From the NCBI GenBank assembly GCA_965218775.1, contig CBDCLS010000005.1, forward strand, positions 1,736,001-1,800,000: 64,000 bases of DNA, given 5' to 3'. A model generated the notes under the pieces. The model did no database searches. It worked only from the letters and a program-made list of their open reading frames with translations, and had not been told where the DNA came from. How positions within the stretch are numbered: position 1 is the stretch's first letter; each line of letters opens with the position of its first letter. This DNA comes from CAUZIZ01 sp965218775. GTDB taxonomy: Bacteria; Acidobacteriota; UBA6911; RPQK01; JAJDTT01. The position numbers and the translations under genes are program-made. Below are positions 25,643 to 34,413 of this stretch, piece by piece.

Positions 25643-25975
25643 CTATTCTTTGTACTCTTCACGAGCTGGTGAGAAGACCTCGATCACCTCAGAGTCTTCC
25701 AGCACTTCACAGCCATGCGTCTGGTGCGGACCGAAGACGTAGGAGTCTCCGGCATTCGCGATGAAGGTATCCTCGTCTGAGTCACCCAGAAACTTGAGCG
25801 AACCACTGACTACATAGCCAACCTGACTGGCACGGTGATTGTGTAACGGAATCCTGGCCCCTTTTCCCATACTGAAGTGACAGAGCATAGCCTCGTCGTT
25901 AAAGGCCAGCGTCCTTCGAGCAATTCCTTCCATGCTCGTGTTCGCCTCAACACTACCAACGGATTTCTTCATCAT
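25643..25975 (-). CDS. Small cupin-domain protein
   Basis: 110 residues, a single cupin barrel. Motif 1 is visible as PLHNHRASQVGYVVSG and motif 2 as GDSYVFGPHQTHGCEV, giving three His plus Gln as likely metal ligands. Single-domain cupins of this type are often sugar isomerases, dioxygenases or, as in KdgF, convert unsaturated uronates to 2-keto acids. A role in preparing a substrate for the adjacent aldolase is an inference from position only. The HpaI-like gene follows closely on the same strand. Confidence 0.78.
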   Translation of the reverse strand: MMKKSVGSVEANTSMEGIARRTLAFNDEAMLCHFSMGKGARIPLHNHRASQVGYVVSGSLKFLGDSDEDTFIANAGDSYVFGPHQTHGCEVLEDSEVIEVFSPAREEYKE

Positions 25976-26076
25976 GATCCCCTTTCTACGAATCCCCCCT
26001 AAAACCTGCCGAGAGGAGAAAAGAGCTTAGCAAGTCAATCAACCCGTAGCAACAACTCCTCCGACCTGAGACCTCT

Positions 26077-26808
26077 TCAACGATACACCTGCACCGTCGG
26101 CTTGATGATCAGCTCGGGAACACAGGCGCGGGGTGGCAGTGTTGCTACGAAAACAGCCGCTTGAGCGAGGTCGTCGGGTGTGAGCATCAGATCACGGGCC
26201 TCCTGGGGTACGGGCACCGGACGATGTTCTAGAATCGGCGTGTTCACCTCGCCCGGGCACACCACCGTGGATCGGATCCCATAGGCAGCCTCCTCCTCAT
26301 TGATGGAATGGGTAAGTGCCACCATCCCATGTTTGGAAGCCGAGTACGCCACTCCCGCGATCTGGCTTGCTCGCTTACCCGCGATCGATGACACGTTGAT
26401 GATGAGGCCATTCTTCAGGTTCCGCATTCCCGGTAGCACGGCACGAACACAGTTGAAGGCACCGGTAAGGTTGACCGCAATCGTGTAATCCCAATCCGAG
26501 GGATCCACCTCGGAAACGGCCCGGCGTAGAGTATTGACTCCCGCGTTGTTGACTAGCAGATCCACGGGACCGAAACGGCCTGCCACCTCGACGCCCATGG
26601 CCTCGACGGTCGCCCGTTCCGAAACGTCGCAGGGGTAGCAGAGGACTCGCTCCGGAGGCAGATCCGAGGCGGCCTGCAGCAGCTTCTCACCACTCCTACC
26701 CACCAGTGCCACACAAGCACCCTCGTTGACAAAGGCCCTGGCAACGCCCTCACCGATCCCGCTCCCCGCACCCGTCACCACGGCGACTCGACCCTTCAAG
26801 AGTGACAT
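26077..26808 (-). CDS. Short-chain dehydrogenase/reductase
   Basis: 243 residues, classical SDR. The Rossmann nucleotide motif TGAGSGIG (residues 12-19), NNAGVNT (near 87), the catalytic Ser in INVSSIAGK and the YSASK active-site Tyr/Lys (near 155) are all present. Such enzymes oxidise or reduce alcohols, sugars or keto acids with NAD(P)H. It is transcribed in the same direction as the cupin and HpaI-like genes, 101 nt upstream, so it may be co-expressed in a catabolic unit. Cofactor and substrate are not predicted. Confidence 0.85.
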   Translation of the reverse strand: MSLLKGRVAVVTGAGSGIGEGVARAFVNEGACVALVGRSGEKLLQAASDLPPERVLCYPCDVSERATVEAMGVEVAGRFGPVDLLVNNAGVNTLRRAVSEVDPSDWDYTIAVNLTGAFNCVRAVLPGMRNLKNGLIINVSSIAGKRASQIAGVAYSASKHGMVALTHSINEEEAAYGIRSTVVCPGEVNTPILEHRPVPVPQEARDLMLTPDDLAQAAVFVATLPPRACVPELIIKPTVQVYR

Positions 26809-26892
26809 CTACTTTCCCCCTGGAACCCAGTTCCTGTTCGGGCCCTGTCCCTGTTGTTGCCAAGCGCTCGATTTCGCTGATCATTGTACTCG

Positions 26893-26979
26893 CTGAACGT
26901 CTGAAAGTCTGAACGTCGCAGGTTGCCCATTCCTTCGAGCCTTGGCTCGACGGACGGCGGCCTGGAGACCACCGCTACT
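26893..26979. repeat. Fragments of R1 and R2 side by side
   Basis: CTGAACGTCTGAAAGTCTGAACGTCGC (26893 on) resembles an R1 end, directly followed at 26934-26979 by the right half of R2 (CGAGCCTTGGCTCGACGG to GAGACCACCGCTAC). Neither has its partner arm. The rest of the 276-nt gap between the SDR and the PHP gene shows nothing else. Confidence 0.5.
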
Positions 26980-27084
26980 ATCTGGCCTTGGCAGCGTTTG
27001 ATCTGTTAGGGTGTAGCCCCGTCCTGTCCGGCTCATATCCTTCGCCCAGGATACGGCCAGGCAATCTCGTGGAGGAAACAAACA

Positions 27085-28611
27085 TTGGCTAGCTGGATGT
27101 TACGTCTGGGTCTGATGACCTTCCTGGTGGTAGTCTGGGCTCTGCTGCACCAGCCAGAGGCCACCGCCTCTTTGGCAACCGACATACTCGATCCAGATGA
27201 AAGGTTCGTCCTGGAATCGAGCGAGCGCGTAGGCAAGCTCTCCTTCGAGGTGCTGGAAAAGACAACGGGAATCCACCTTCCGTCCCGACTGTTTTTCGCC
27301 TACGCCGACGGCCGAGAAGAAATGCCCATCGTCGGGCGTTTCGCGAATATCCTGGTGACCGCATCGGGACAAGAGATCAAGACGATTCCGGTGGGAGATT
27401 ACGATGTCTACATTACTCGGGGGACCGAGTACAGCCTCGACCAGCACCGGATTCGCATCTCTGAAGGAGAAACGACTTACCTGGACTCAACCCTATCCAG
27501 AGCCATCGACACTACTGGGTTCATCTCCGCGGACTTTCATCTCCATCTCCAATTCGCCATGAGAGACGGCGCCATGGTGTCGGCTGCCGAAGGGCTGGAC
27601 CTGTTGACGGCCACCGATCACAACGTCCTCAAGGATTACTCCTCCTACATAGCGGAGTTGGATTTGGGTCGCTTCATGACCTCCGTCGTTGGGAACGAGG
27701 TGGATACTGAATTCGGGCACTTCAACAGCTTTCCCATGTCAGTGAACCCTTGGGAAGACCGGGCCTTTCGCCGATCCATCAACACTCCGGGCGAGATGCT
27801 TCGTCTGCTGCGGCAGAACCCGGGTGACGAGATCGTCCAGATCAATCATCCTCGTCTGGGCTCCCACAAAGACGGCTACTTCAATGAAAGGCTCGACCCG
27901 GGTTCGTTGAAGATCGAATACCCTTTCTTCGAAGCCTCCTTCGATCAGTTGGAGGTTTTCAATGCGATCACGGAAGGAGCGTTTAGCAAAGCGGGCTATT
28001 TTGGCAGGACTCCCGAGGTGGATATAAACCTGAGAGATTGGTTCAGCCTGCTGAACCGTGGAATTTTCATGACGGGGGTCGCCAATACGGATGCCCACGA
28101 ATATCCCAAGGAACTTCCAGGGTATCCCCGCAACTACGTTCTGTCGGAGACGGACCGACCCTGGGAAATCGATCCTTACGGGGTTGTAGACGCCCTCAAG
28201 GAGGGCGCTTCGACGGCCTCGTTTGGCCCTTTCATCAGGCTGTCAGCGAACGACGGTGCTCCTGTCGGATCGACGATCAAGGCCAACGATCGCTCCGTGA
28301 TCCTGCATGCAAAGGTACAGGCAGCTCCCTGGATTCCCGTGGACAAAGTGGAGGTTATCGCCAATGGAAGGGTGCTGACCTCTTATCCCACCAAGGATGC
28401 CTCCGAAGCGATTCGCTTCGAACAAGACATCGTGGTCAAGCCAGGACGGGACAGTTGGTATCTGCTCCTTGTCACCTCCGAGCGTCCTTGGGCGCCCCCT
28501 TTTTCCAACTTCAGATCTTTCTCCTTCACCAACCCGATCTTCGTGGACACCGACGGCAACGGCTATTTCGATCCTCCACACTTGAAAGCGCTTCCCGGCC
28601 AATCGAACTAG
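27085..28611 (+). CDS. CehA/McbA-family (PHP-domain) metallohydrolase, exported
   Basis: 508 residues from a TTG start with GGAGG 8 nt upstream. A signal peptide covers about residues 6-30. A beta-rich N-terminal domain (to about residue 145) precedes a PHP metal-binding domain: SADFHLHLQF, LTATDHNV, VGNEVDTEFGHFN, INHPR and ANTDAHE supply the expected His/Asp/Glu ligands. CehA and McbA hydrolyse carbaryl, but the large environmental family has mostly unknown substrates, plausibly phosphoesters or other esters. The last ~120 residues look like an Ig-like domain. It probably acts in the periplasm. Confidence 0.78.
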   Translation: MASWMLRLGLMTFLVVVWALLHQPEATASLATDILDPDERFVLESSERVGKLSFEVLEKTTGIHLPSRLFFAYADGREEMPIVGRFANILVTASGQEIKTIPVGDYDVYITRGTEYSLDQHRIRISEGETTYLDSTLSRAIDTTGFISADFHLHLQFAMRDGAMVSAAEGLDLLTATDHNVLKDYSSYIAELDLGRFMTSVVGNEVDTEFGHFNSFPMSVNPWEDRAFRRSINTPGEMLRLLRQNPGDEIVQINHPRLGSHKDGYFNERLDPGSLKIEYPFFEASFDQLEVFNAITEGAFSKAGYFGRTPEVDINLRDWFSLLNRGIFMTGVANTDAHEYPKELPGYPRNYVLSETDRPWEIDPYGVVDALKEGASTASFGPFIRLSANDGAPVGSTIKANDRSVILHAKVQAAPWIPVDKVEVIANGRVLTSYPTKDASEAIRFEQDIVVKPGRDSWYLLLVTSERPWAPPFSNFRSFSFTNPIFVDTDGNGYFDPPHLKALPGQSN

Positions 28612-28640
28612 ACTGAAAACTTCATTCGAATCCTGCGCTC

Positions 28641-28811
28641 CCCAACCCCTCGCTTGCGCTTCAGGCTTTCATGGCTCGATTAGTTTCTTTCATGTACGAT
28701 CCGGCGCAGACGGGGGCCGTGCTAGTCTGAAACTTCATCGACCGATCGCAGGTCGAGGACCTCAACAAATACGAACGCCATGGAAGCCTGAAGCGCGAGC
28801 GAGGGGTTGGG
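28641..28811. repeat. 171-bp foldback element
   Basis: A 35-nt left arm (28641-28675, from CCCAACCCCTCGC to CTTTCATGGC) and a right arm (28777-28811) are complementary at 33 of 35 positions around about 100 nt without an ORF. It lies between the PHP gene and the thiC leader. Only this copy is present in the window. Its geometry resembles a MITE or retron-like foldback, but no duplication of the target was found. Confidence 0.65.
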
Positions 28812-28912
28812 ATCTGGAAGTTCCTTTCTCGAATGGGGCCAGCACAGCCGTTGGCGTACAGCAAAGTTGAAAGTAGTCCGCCCCTGCGGGTAACATGGCA
28901 GAGCTGAAACAG

Positions 28913-29008
28913 GCCGCTGGGGGAGCTGGCTCGGCTGAGAGGATGGATCGAATCGGATCCGTCGACCCCTTGAACCTGTACGGTTAACGCCGGCGTAGGG
29001 AGAAGCGC
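28913..29008 (+). promoter_or_regulatory. TPP (thiamine pyrophosphate) riboswitch
   Basis: Strong match to the thi box: GGCTGAGAGG at 28932-28941 and CCCCTTGAACCTG followed by GGTTAACGCCGGCGTAGGGA at 28976-29001. These are the pyrimidine- and pyrophosphate-sensing cores. It precedes thiC, the standard target. Ligand binding should switch thiC off. Confidence 0.95.
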
Positions 29009-29052
29009 AGCCTTCAAAAGCAGTCTTTTCTACCCTTCCGGCCAGACCATGA

Positions 29053-29096
29053 GCTCCTTCTACTGAAGGGGAGAGCCTGAGAAACCATCAAGGAGC
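29053..29096 (+). promoter_or_regulatory. Probable SD-masking expression platform of the thiC riboswitch
   Basis: GCTCCTT (29053-29059) is perfectly complementary to AAGGAGC (29090-29096), the ribosome-binding site of thiC. An alternative hairpin, CCTTC-TACT-GAAGG (29056-29069), would occupy the same anti-SD bases and free the SD. Mutually exclusive pairings like these point to control of translation initiation rather than termination. Confidence 0.6.
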
Positions 29097-29101
29097 GGGC
29101 A

Positions 29102-30976
29102 ATGAGGACAACCGATAAAAGAGAGAAAGTCGCGGCATCGATTTCGATGGAACCCTACCCTGGATCTGGAAAAGCCCACATCCAAGGCAGTAATCCGGGG
29201 GTGCGCGTTCCGATGCGAGAGATCTTCCTGAAGTCCAACTCCCAGAAAGGCAACGGAAATAGCGGCTCCTCGAGCTTTTTCGCGTACGACACCTCTGGCC
29301 CCTACACGGACCCGGAAGTCTCGGTCGACATCCGCAAGGGGCTTGCTCCGAAGTGTCTCCCTTGGATCCTCGAACGAGAAGACGTCGAGCACCTTTCCCA
29401 ATCCAGTTCAGACTACAGCAAGGATCGAGAAGCGGATCCCGACTTGAAGGGAATCCGATTCTCTTCCCTTCGCAAGCCCTTGCGCGCCAAGCCCGGTGCC
29501 AATGTCAGCCAGATGCATTACGCCCGTAAGGGGATCGTGACACCGGAGATGGAGTACGTTGCAATCCGCGAAAACCTGCAACGAGAGCAGCAGTCGGGTC
29601 CAGGAAACAACCAGCGCTTGTTCCACCAACATCCCGGAACGGCCTGGGGGGCCGAGATCCCAGATTCGATTACACCCGAGTTCGTTCGCGACGAGGTGGC
29701 CAGAGGCCGCGCCATCATCCCTTCGAACATCAATCATCCAGAAGTTGAACCGATGGCTATCGGGCGCAACTTCCTGGTCAAGATCAACGCCAATATCGGA
29801 AACTCTGCCGTCACCTCCTCAATCGAAGAAGAAGTCGAGAAGATGGTCTGGGCGACCCATTGGGGCTCCGACACGGTGATGGACCTTTCTACAGGTGCCA
29901 ACATCCATGAGACGCGGGAATGGATCATCCGCAACTCACCTGTCCCCATCGGCACGGTTCCCATCTATCAAGCCTTGGAAAAGGTCGAGGGGCAGCCGGA
30001 GGCCCTGACCTGGGAAATGTATCGGGACACCTTGATCGAACAGGCGGAACAGGGCGTTGACTACTTCACCATCCACGCCGGGGTATTGTTGCGCTACATC
30101 CCATTGACCGCCAATCGTGTGACCGGAATCGTCTCCCGGGGAGGCTCCATCCTTGCCAAGTGGTGTCTATCACACCACGAGGAGAACTTCCTCTACACGC
30201 ACTTCGACGAGATCTGCGAGATCATGAAGGCCTACAACGTCTCCTTCAGTCTGGGCGACGGCTTGCGGCCGGGATCGATCGCGGATGCCAACGACGCCGC
30301 GCAGTTCGGGGAACTGAAGACGTTGGGAGAGCTGACCCGCGTCGCCTGGAGCCATGATGTCCAGGTCATGATTGAGGGACCCGGGCACGTTCCCATGCAG
30401 CTCATCAAGATCAACATGGAAAAGGAACTGCAAGAGTGCTTCGAAGCCCCGTTCTATACGCTGGGGCCACTGACGACCGACATTGCACCGGGCTACGATC
30501 ACATCACATCGGCCATCGGGGCTGCCATGATCGGTTGGTATGGCTGCGCCATGTTGTGTTACGTCACACCGAAGGAGCATTTGGGCCTTCCTGATCGGGA
30601 CGATGTCAAGGAAGGAGTCATGGCCTACAAGATCGCTGCTCATGCCGCTGATCTGGCCAAGGGTCATCCAGGGGCACAGGCACGAGACAACGCCATTTCC
30701 CAGGCCCGCTTCGAGTTTCGCTGGGAAGATCAGTTCAACCTGGCTCTCGACCCTGAAACCGCAAAGTCCTACCACGACGAAACCCTGCCGGCCGATGGAG
30801 CCAAGGTCGCCCACTTTTGTTCCATGTGCGGACCCCGGTTTTGTTCCATGCAGATTACGCAGGAGCTGCGAGACTACGCAGTCCGTCAGGGGCTGGACGA
30901 AGGCAGCGCGATCGAGGCCGGAATGCAGGAGAAGGCCGCCGAGTTCAAGCGTACCGGTGCCAGCATCTATAGCTGA
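29102..30976 (+). CDS. thiC: Phosphomethylpyrimidine synthase ThiC
   Basis: 624 residues, the usual length of ThiC with its N-terminal ThiC-associated domain. It converts aminoimidazole ribotide to 4-amino-5-hydroxymethyl-2-methylpyrimidine phosphate, using a [4Fe-4S] cluster and S-adenosylmethionine. The cluster motif CSMCGPRFC (C-x2-C-x4-C) is in the last 50 residues. Conserved blocks NANIGNS, DLSTGANIHETREWI and EGPGHVPM are present. An AAGGAG lies 6 nt before the ATG. It is preceded by a TPP riboswitch. The M28 peptidase gene starts only 16 nt downstream, so the two may share a transcript. Confidence 0.97.
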   Translation: MRTTDKREKVAASISMEPYPGSGKAHIQGSNPGVRVPMREIFLKSNSQKGNGNSGSSSFFAYDTSGPYTDPEVSVDIRKGLAPKCLPWILEREDVEHLSQSSSDYSKDREADPDLKGIRFSSLRKPLRAKPGANVSQMHYARKGIVTPEMEYVAIRENLQREQQSGPGNNQRLFHQHPGTAWGAEIPDSITPEFVRDEVARGRAIIPSNINHPEVEPMAIGRNFLVKINANIGNSAVTSSIEEEVEKMVWATHWGSDTVMDLSTGANIHETREWIIRNSPVPIGTVPIYQALEKVEGQPEALTWEMYRDTLIEQAEQGVDYFTIHAGVLLRYIPLTANRVTGIVSRGGSILAKWCLSHHEENFLYTHFDEICEIMKAYNVSFSLGDGLRPGSIADANDAAQFGELKTLGELTRVAWSHDVQVMIEGPGHVPMQLIKINMEKELQECFEAPFYTLGPLTTDIAPGYDHITSAIGAAMIGWYGCAMLCYVTPKEHLGLPDRDDVKEGVMAYKIAAHAADLAKGHPGAQARDNAISQARFEFRWEDQFNLALDPETAKSYHDETLPADGAKVAHFCSMCGPRFCSMQITQELRDYAVRQGLDEGSAIEAGMQEKAAEFKRTGASIYS

Positions 30977-30992
30977 AGCAGCATAGGCAGTC

Positions 30993-32639
30993 GTGGGAAA
31001 GGGAACCCTCCAGCTCGCAAGCGCCGGCCTCGGTACACTGGCCACTCTCTCTTGTCTCCTCGCCGGTCTTGCCGTTGATTCTCAGCCGCCGAGTGTCGAG
31101 GGCATCACCGCCTCGGATCTCAAGTCCGATGTCTATTTCCTGGCTTCGGATGAGATGGGCGGTCGCGCCACATCCACCGTCCACAACCAAATTGCTTCCC
31201 GTTACCTGGCCCATCGATTCGAGCGTCTGAGTCTGAATCCGGCCGGTGAGGACGGGTCCTACTTTCAGTACTTTGACCTGGTTCAATCAGATCTTTCGGA
31301 GCCCAATCGCTTCGAAATTCTCAGCCAGGGCTCTTCCGTCCCCACCGTTGGCCAGCTCAAGGACGACTTCTATCCCTCGCCTCTCTCGGCTAGCGGGAAG
31401 GTATTCGCCCCGGTCGTCTTCGCAGGTTACGGGATCTCGGCGCCTGAGCTTCATTACGATGACTACGCCGGGATCGATGTGCGTCACAAGATCGTCCTGA
31501 TCCTGGAACACGAACCGGGTGAGCTGGACCCCAAGAGCCCCTTCGACGGATTGGTCAGCTCGGACTACGGCCGTGCCCGCTACAAACTGCTCAACGCCCA
31601 GCGGCACGGGGCCGTGGCTGTGATCCTGGTCGAGGATATCGAGAACCACGACAGTGACGAAAAGTTCTCGCGAAGGATGCAATCCGCCTGGCCGAAGGAT
31701 CAATCAAAGGCACCTCTGTACCTGAAGGTGTGGACGGACAGCATAGAGATACCCGCCGTGCACATCTCCCAGAAGATGGCAAGCCACTTCTTCGAAAAAA
31801 CCCCCATCAGCCTGGGAGCGCTTCAGAGACAGATCGATCAGGAATACCGAACCAAAAGCTTTCGGCTACCCAAGGTCCAGGCCTACTTCGAAACCAAACT
31901 GACGCAGAGGGAAGGGCGATCGAGAAACGTGCTGGCCTCGCTACCAGGATCGGATCCCGAGCTTGGCAAACAACTGGTCATCATCGGTGCCCACCTGGAT
32001 CATGTCAGCGGGAAGGATGGCACCATCTACAATGGAGCCGACGACGACGCCAGCGGCATCGCCGGGCTCCTCGAGATCGCGGAGGCGTTTTCCGTCAGTC
32101 CCGAAAGACCGAAGCGATCGATTCTATTCGCGGCTTGGAACGCCGAAGAGAGGGGCCTTCTCGGGTCCTACTACTACACAGTCCATCCTTCTTTTCCCCT
32201 GGACCAGACCAAGCTGATGCTTCAGATGGACATGATCGGTCGGAACGAGGAAATCCCCGATTCGGACAACCACCGCTTCCGCGGTCTAGAAGAGCAGAGT
32301 GCCGAAGAGAACAGCAACTCGCTCAACGTATTGGGCTACAGTCGCAGTAAAGATGTTCACAGGCTGGTCGAGGACAGCAATCGCTGGATCGGCCTTTCGC
32401 TCAAATTCCGCTACGACAACCACTCACTCGATCTGCTGCGGCGCAGCGATCACTGGCCTTTTCTAAATCGCGGAATCCCTGCGGCCTTCTTTCACACGGG
32501 GCTGCACCCCGACTATCACCGATCCACGGATACGGCCGACAAGATCAATTACGAGAAAATGGAAAAGATCGTTCGTCTGGTATTTATGAGTGCCTGGACC
32601 GCAGCCAACGCAGCCCACCCCCCCCGAGCCCAGCCCTGA
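30993..32639 (+). CDS. M28-family metallopeptidase with PA domain
   Basis: 548 residues from a GTG start, with a signal peptide (about residues 3-27). A protease-associated region spans roughly residues 100-270. The M28 catalytic domain follows: IGAHLDHV, GADDDASGIAGLLE, AAWNAEERGLLGS, MDMIGRN and YHRSTDT supply the two-zinc ligands and the general base Glu. These enzymes are exported aminopeptidases that trim peptides. The start is 16 nt after thiC, an odd functional partner, so it may share thiC transcription without a thiamine role. An R1 repeat begins 7 nt after the stop. Confidence 0.88.
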   Translation: MGKGTLQLASAGLGTLATLSCLLAGLAVDSQPPSVEGITASDLKSDVYFLASDEMGGRATSTVHNQIASRYLAHRFERLSLNPAGEDGSYFQYFDLVQSDLSEPNRFEILSQGSSVPTVGQLKDDFYPSPLSASGKVFAPVVFAGYGISAPELHYDDYAGIDVRHKIVLILEHEPGELDPKSPFDGLVSSDYGRARYKLLNAQRHGAVAVILVEDIENHDSDEKFSRRMQSAWPKDQSKAPLYLKVWTDSIEIPAVHISQKMASHFFEKTPISLGALQRQIDQEYRTKSFRLPKVQAYFETKLTQREGRSRNVLASLPGSDPELGKQLVIIGAHLDHVSGKDGTIYNGADDDASGIAGLLEIAEAFSVSPERPKRSILFAAWNAEERGLLGSYYYTVHPSFPLDQTKLMLQMDMIGRNEEIPDSDNHRFRGLEEQSAEENSNSLNVLGYSRSKDVHRLVEDSNRWIGLSLKFRYDNHSLDLLRRSDHWPFLNRGIPAAFFHTGLHPDYHRSTDTADKINYEKMEKIVRLVFMSAWTAANAAHPPRAQP

Positions 32640-32646
32640 ACGTCAA

Positions 32647-32797
32647 ATACGTCGCACGTTGGCACGCCGCCGTCCTTTAGCTGACACCAAACAGCTAAAG
32701 AACTGCCCGCTGCGAAACCCAAAAGTTCGAAAACTCACCACCGGTGACCCACGACGAGGGACGTTCAACGTTCAGACGTTCCGACGTGGGACGTATT
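32647..32797 (+). repeat. R1 foldback repeat, diverged copy
   Basis: It lies between the M28 stop (7 nt away) and the tpx stop (4 nt away). Ends are GTCGCACGTTGGC and CCGACGTGGGACGTAT. The core differs from other copies but keeps a hairpin: CTTTAGCTG-8 nt-CAGCTAAAG is a perfect 9-bp stem where other copies have GCCGGCAGCAG... The retention of structure despite sequence change hints that a stem matters. Confidence 0.7.
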
Positions 32798-32801
32798 TGG
32801 A

Positions 32802-33317
32802 TTAAACCAGCGCCCGAACCGCCTCCAGAGCCGCATCATAGTCGGGATGGTCGGCCACCTCGCCCACATACTCAACGTGCCGAAGCGTGCCTTCAGAGTC
32901 GACTACGAAGAGAGCCCGGGAGCTCAGCCGCAATTCCTTGATCAGGGTTCCATAGCTGGATCCAAACGAGGCATCCCGATGATCTGAGAGCATCGTCAGA
33001 TTCTCGACACCGGCCGCCGCACACCATCGACTCTGGGCAAAAGGTAAATCCATACTGATGGTGTAAATTTTAACACCGGGAAGACTCGTGGCTTCCTGAT
33101 TGAAGCGGCGAGTCTGGGCATCACAGACCGGGGTGTCCAAGGAAGGAACCGCACTAAACACTCTGACGAAACCCTCAGTATCTGCAAGAGTTACAGGCTG
33201 CAGATCGGTGCCCACTGTCACGAAGTCTTGAGCCAAGTCCCCAACGTTCAGTTCAGGTCCCACCAGCGTGAAAGGATTGCCTTTGAGAGTAACTGCATTG
33301 GATCGTTCAACCGTCAT
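32802..33317 (-). CDS. tpx: Thiol peroxidase (Tpx)
   Basis: 171 residues from the ATG at 33317, which has an ideal AAGGAGG 6 nt upstream; a longer frame from 33467 is rejected. An atypical 2-Cys peroxiredoxin. The peroxidatic Cys65 is in PSLDTPVCDAQTRRF and the resolving Cys99 in SRWCAAAGVENL, matching the Tpx spacing. It reduces hydroperoxides with thioredoxin as electron donor, in the cytoplasm or periplasm. It is monocistronic. An R1 repeat ends 4 nt beyond the stop. Confidence 0.95.
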   Translation of the reverse strand: MTVERSNAVTLKGNPFTLVGPELNVGDLAQDFVTVGTDLQPVTLADTEGFVRVFSAVPSLDTPVCDAQTRRFNQEATSLPGVKIYTISMDLPFAQSRWCAAAGVENLTMLSDHRDASFGSSYGTLIKELRLSSRALFVVDSEGTLRHVEYVGEVADHPDYDAALEAVRALV

Positions 33318-33587
33318 ATTCGCCTCCTTAATCAGGGGCATATTGTATCCTATTTGGGAGATGCCATCCAAGGATGAACGAAGGCTATTTGGCAGAAGCA
33401 GGGGCGGCAAGGGAACCAGGGATGGTGGCCAGATTCGATTGCCCACCGAAGGCTTCGGCTGGCTCACCTTCCGGCCCGTGATTTTGTTGGTTGGAGAAGG
33501 GGGAAACGAAACTTTTCTGTAGTTACTGCATCACAAGGGTATACGTGAGAATTGCGTGAGATTTCGACTTGAGAAGTAAGATTTGAA

Positions 33588-33926
33588 ATGAAAAGCTCAG
33601 TAATCGAAAGCGAAGGCCTTTATCCCCAAACCAAGAAGCCCGATCCCTCTCTGAGGAATCTGGCCCTGGGCATTCTGCTTCAGGCCTTTCGAGATATCGT
33701 CGCACCCAAAAAGTCTTCCAACAAGGAATGGGAAATCTGGCGCAACGATGCCTTGGAATGGTTCTTCACGGACGAAAATCATCCAGGAAGCTTTTGTTGG
33801 GTGTGCGAGGTGCTCGCTCTGAATCCCAAAGAGCTCCGAGAGTGGCTTCACGTCTACAAGCGAAGCGATCATAACGTCCGTAAAGAGATGGCACGCAAGC
33901 TGACCCGCTTTCAGATCCGTCACTGA
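33588..33926 (+). CDS. Small conserved protein of unknown function
   Basis: 112 residues. The central stretch ALEWFFTDENHPGSFCWV followed by CEVLALNPKELREWL fits a pattern I recall from small environmental bacterial proteins (aspartate-rich W[IF]xSDD, then FSFxxVCExLGLDPxxLR). The second half has helix-turn-helix-like spacing and is rich in Arg/Lys, so DNA binding is conceivable. No cysteines beyond two and no signal peptide. The gene is isolated: a 270-nt space upstream and a foldback element downstream. Composition matches the chromosome. Confidence 0.6.
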   Translation: MKSSVIESEGLYPQTKKPDPSLRNLALGILLQAFRDIVAPKKSSNKEWEIWRNDALEWFFTDENHPGSFCWVCEVLALNPKELREWLHVYKRSDHNVRKEMARKLTRFQIRH

Positions 33927-34197
33927 AGAGCCTTCCCCTCGATCCCGGTTCTCATTTCTGGCCCAAGCGAGGTCAACCCTAACGGGATTGACCTCGCTGG
34001 TAGATATCTGGTACCCCAGCAACCCCGAAAACCTACCGTAAACGGTACGGTCACTCTGATTGGGCAAATCCCATTTCTGCGTGGATCCTGCCCCTTGAGA
34101 ATGCTTTTGTCGGCTTGCCACTGGGTCAGCCTGCGGGGCATACTCTGGGAGTGACTCTGGCCAGTGGATGCCCCGGACATTCTGAAGCACTTTGCCG
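33927..34197. other. Intergenic region before the foldback element
   Basis: No gene is apparent. A short dyad ACCGTAAACGGT lies near 34035 (CCTACCGTAAACGGTACGG), and TGACCTCGC/GCGAGGTCA (33968-34000, GCGAGGTCAACCC...GGGATTGACCTCGC) forms an 8-9 nt inverted repeat. Neither is enough to assign a function. Confidence 0.35.
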
Positions 34198-34365
34198 CTA
34201 GTGGACTGTAACACCTGAATCGCTAGTGGATGAGCGAGCCATTCGGGCCCGAGGTCAAGGCGCGCTGACGCAGGCATAGCTTGGACTATCCCGAGAAAGC
34301 GCAACGCAGAGATCGGGCTCGAGAGCCGCTCAGGCGCTGGCGATTCAGGTGTTACAGTCCGCTAG
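34198..34365. repeat. 168-bp nested foldback element
   Basis: Arms 34198-34223 (CTAGTGGACTGTAACACC...) and 34340-34365 (...GGTGTTACAGTCCGCTAG) are 26 nt long with one mismatch. A second, inner pair (TGAGCGAGCC...GGGCCCGAGG against TCGGGCTCGAGAGCCGCTCA) extends the fold. It lies upstream of the ABC ATPase gene. No second copy is in the window. Confidence 0.7.
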
Positions 34366-34413
34366 GGCTTCGGACGGCTTTACCGGGGCTCTGCTTAAGA
34401 GATTCGTTGCCAT

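Noticed and set aside
33318..33467. N-terminal extension of thiol peroxidase
   Set aside because: The ATG at 33317 has a perfect AAGGAGG and gives the standard Tpx N-terminus.
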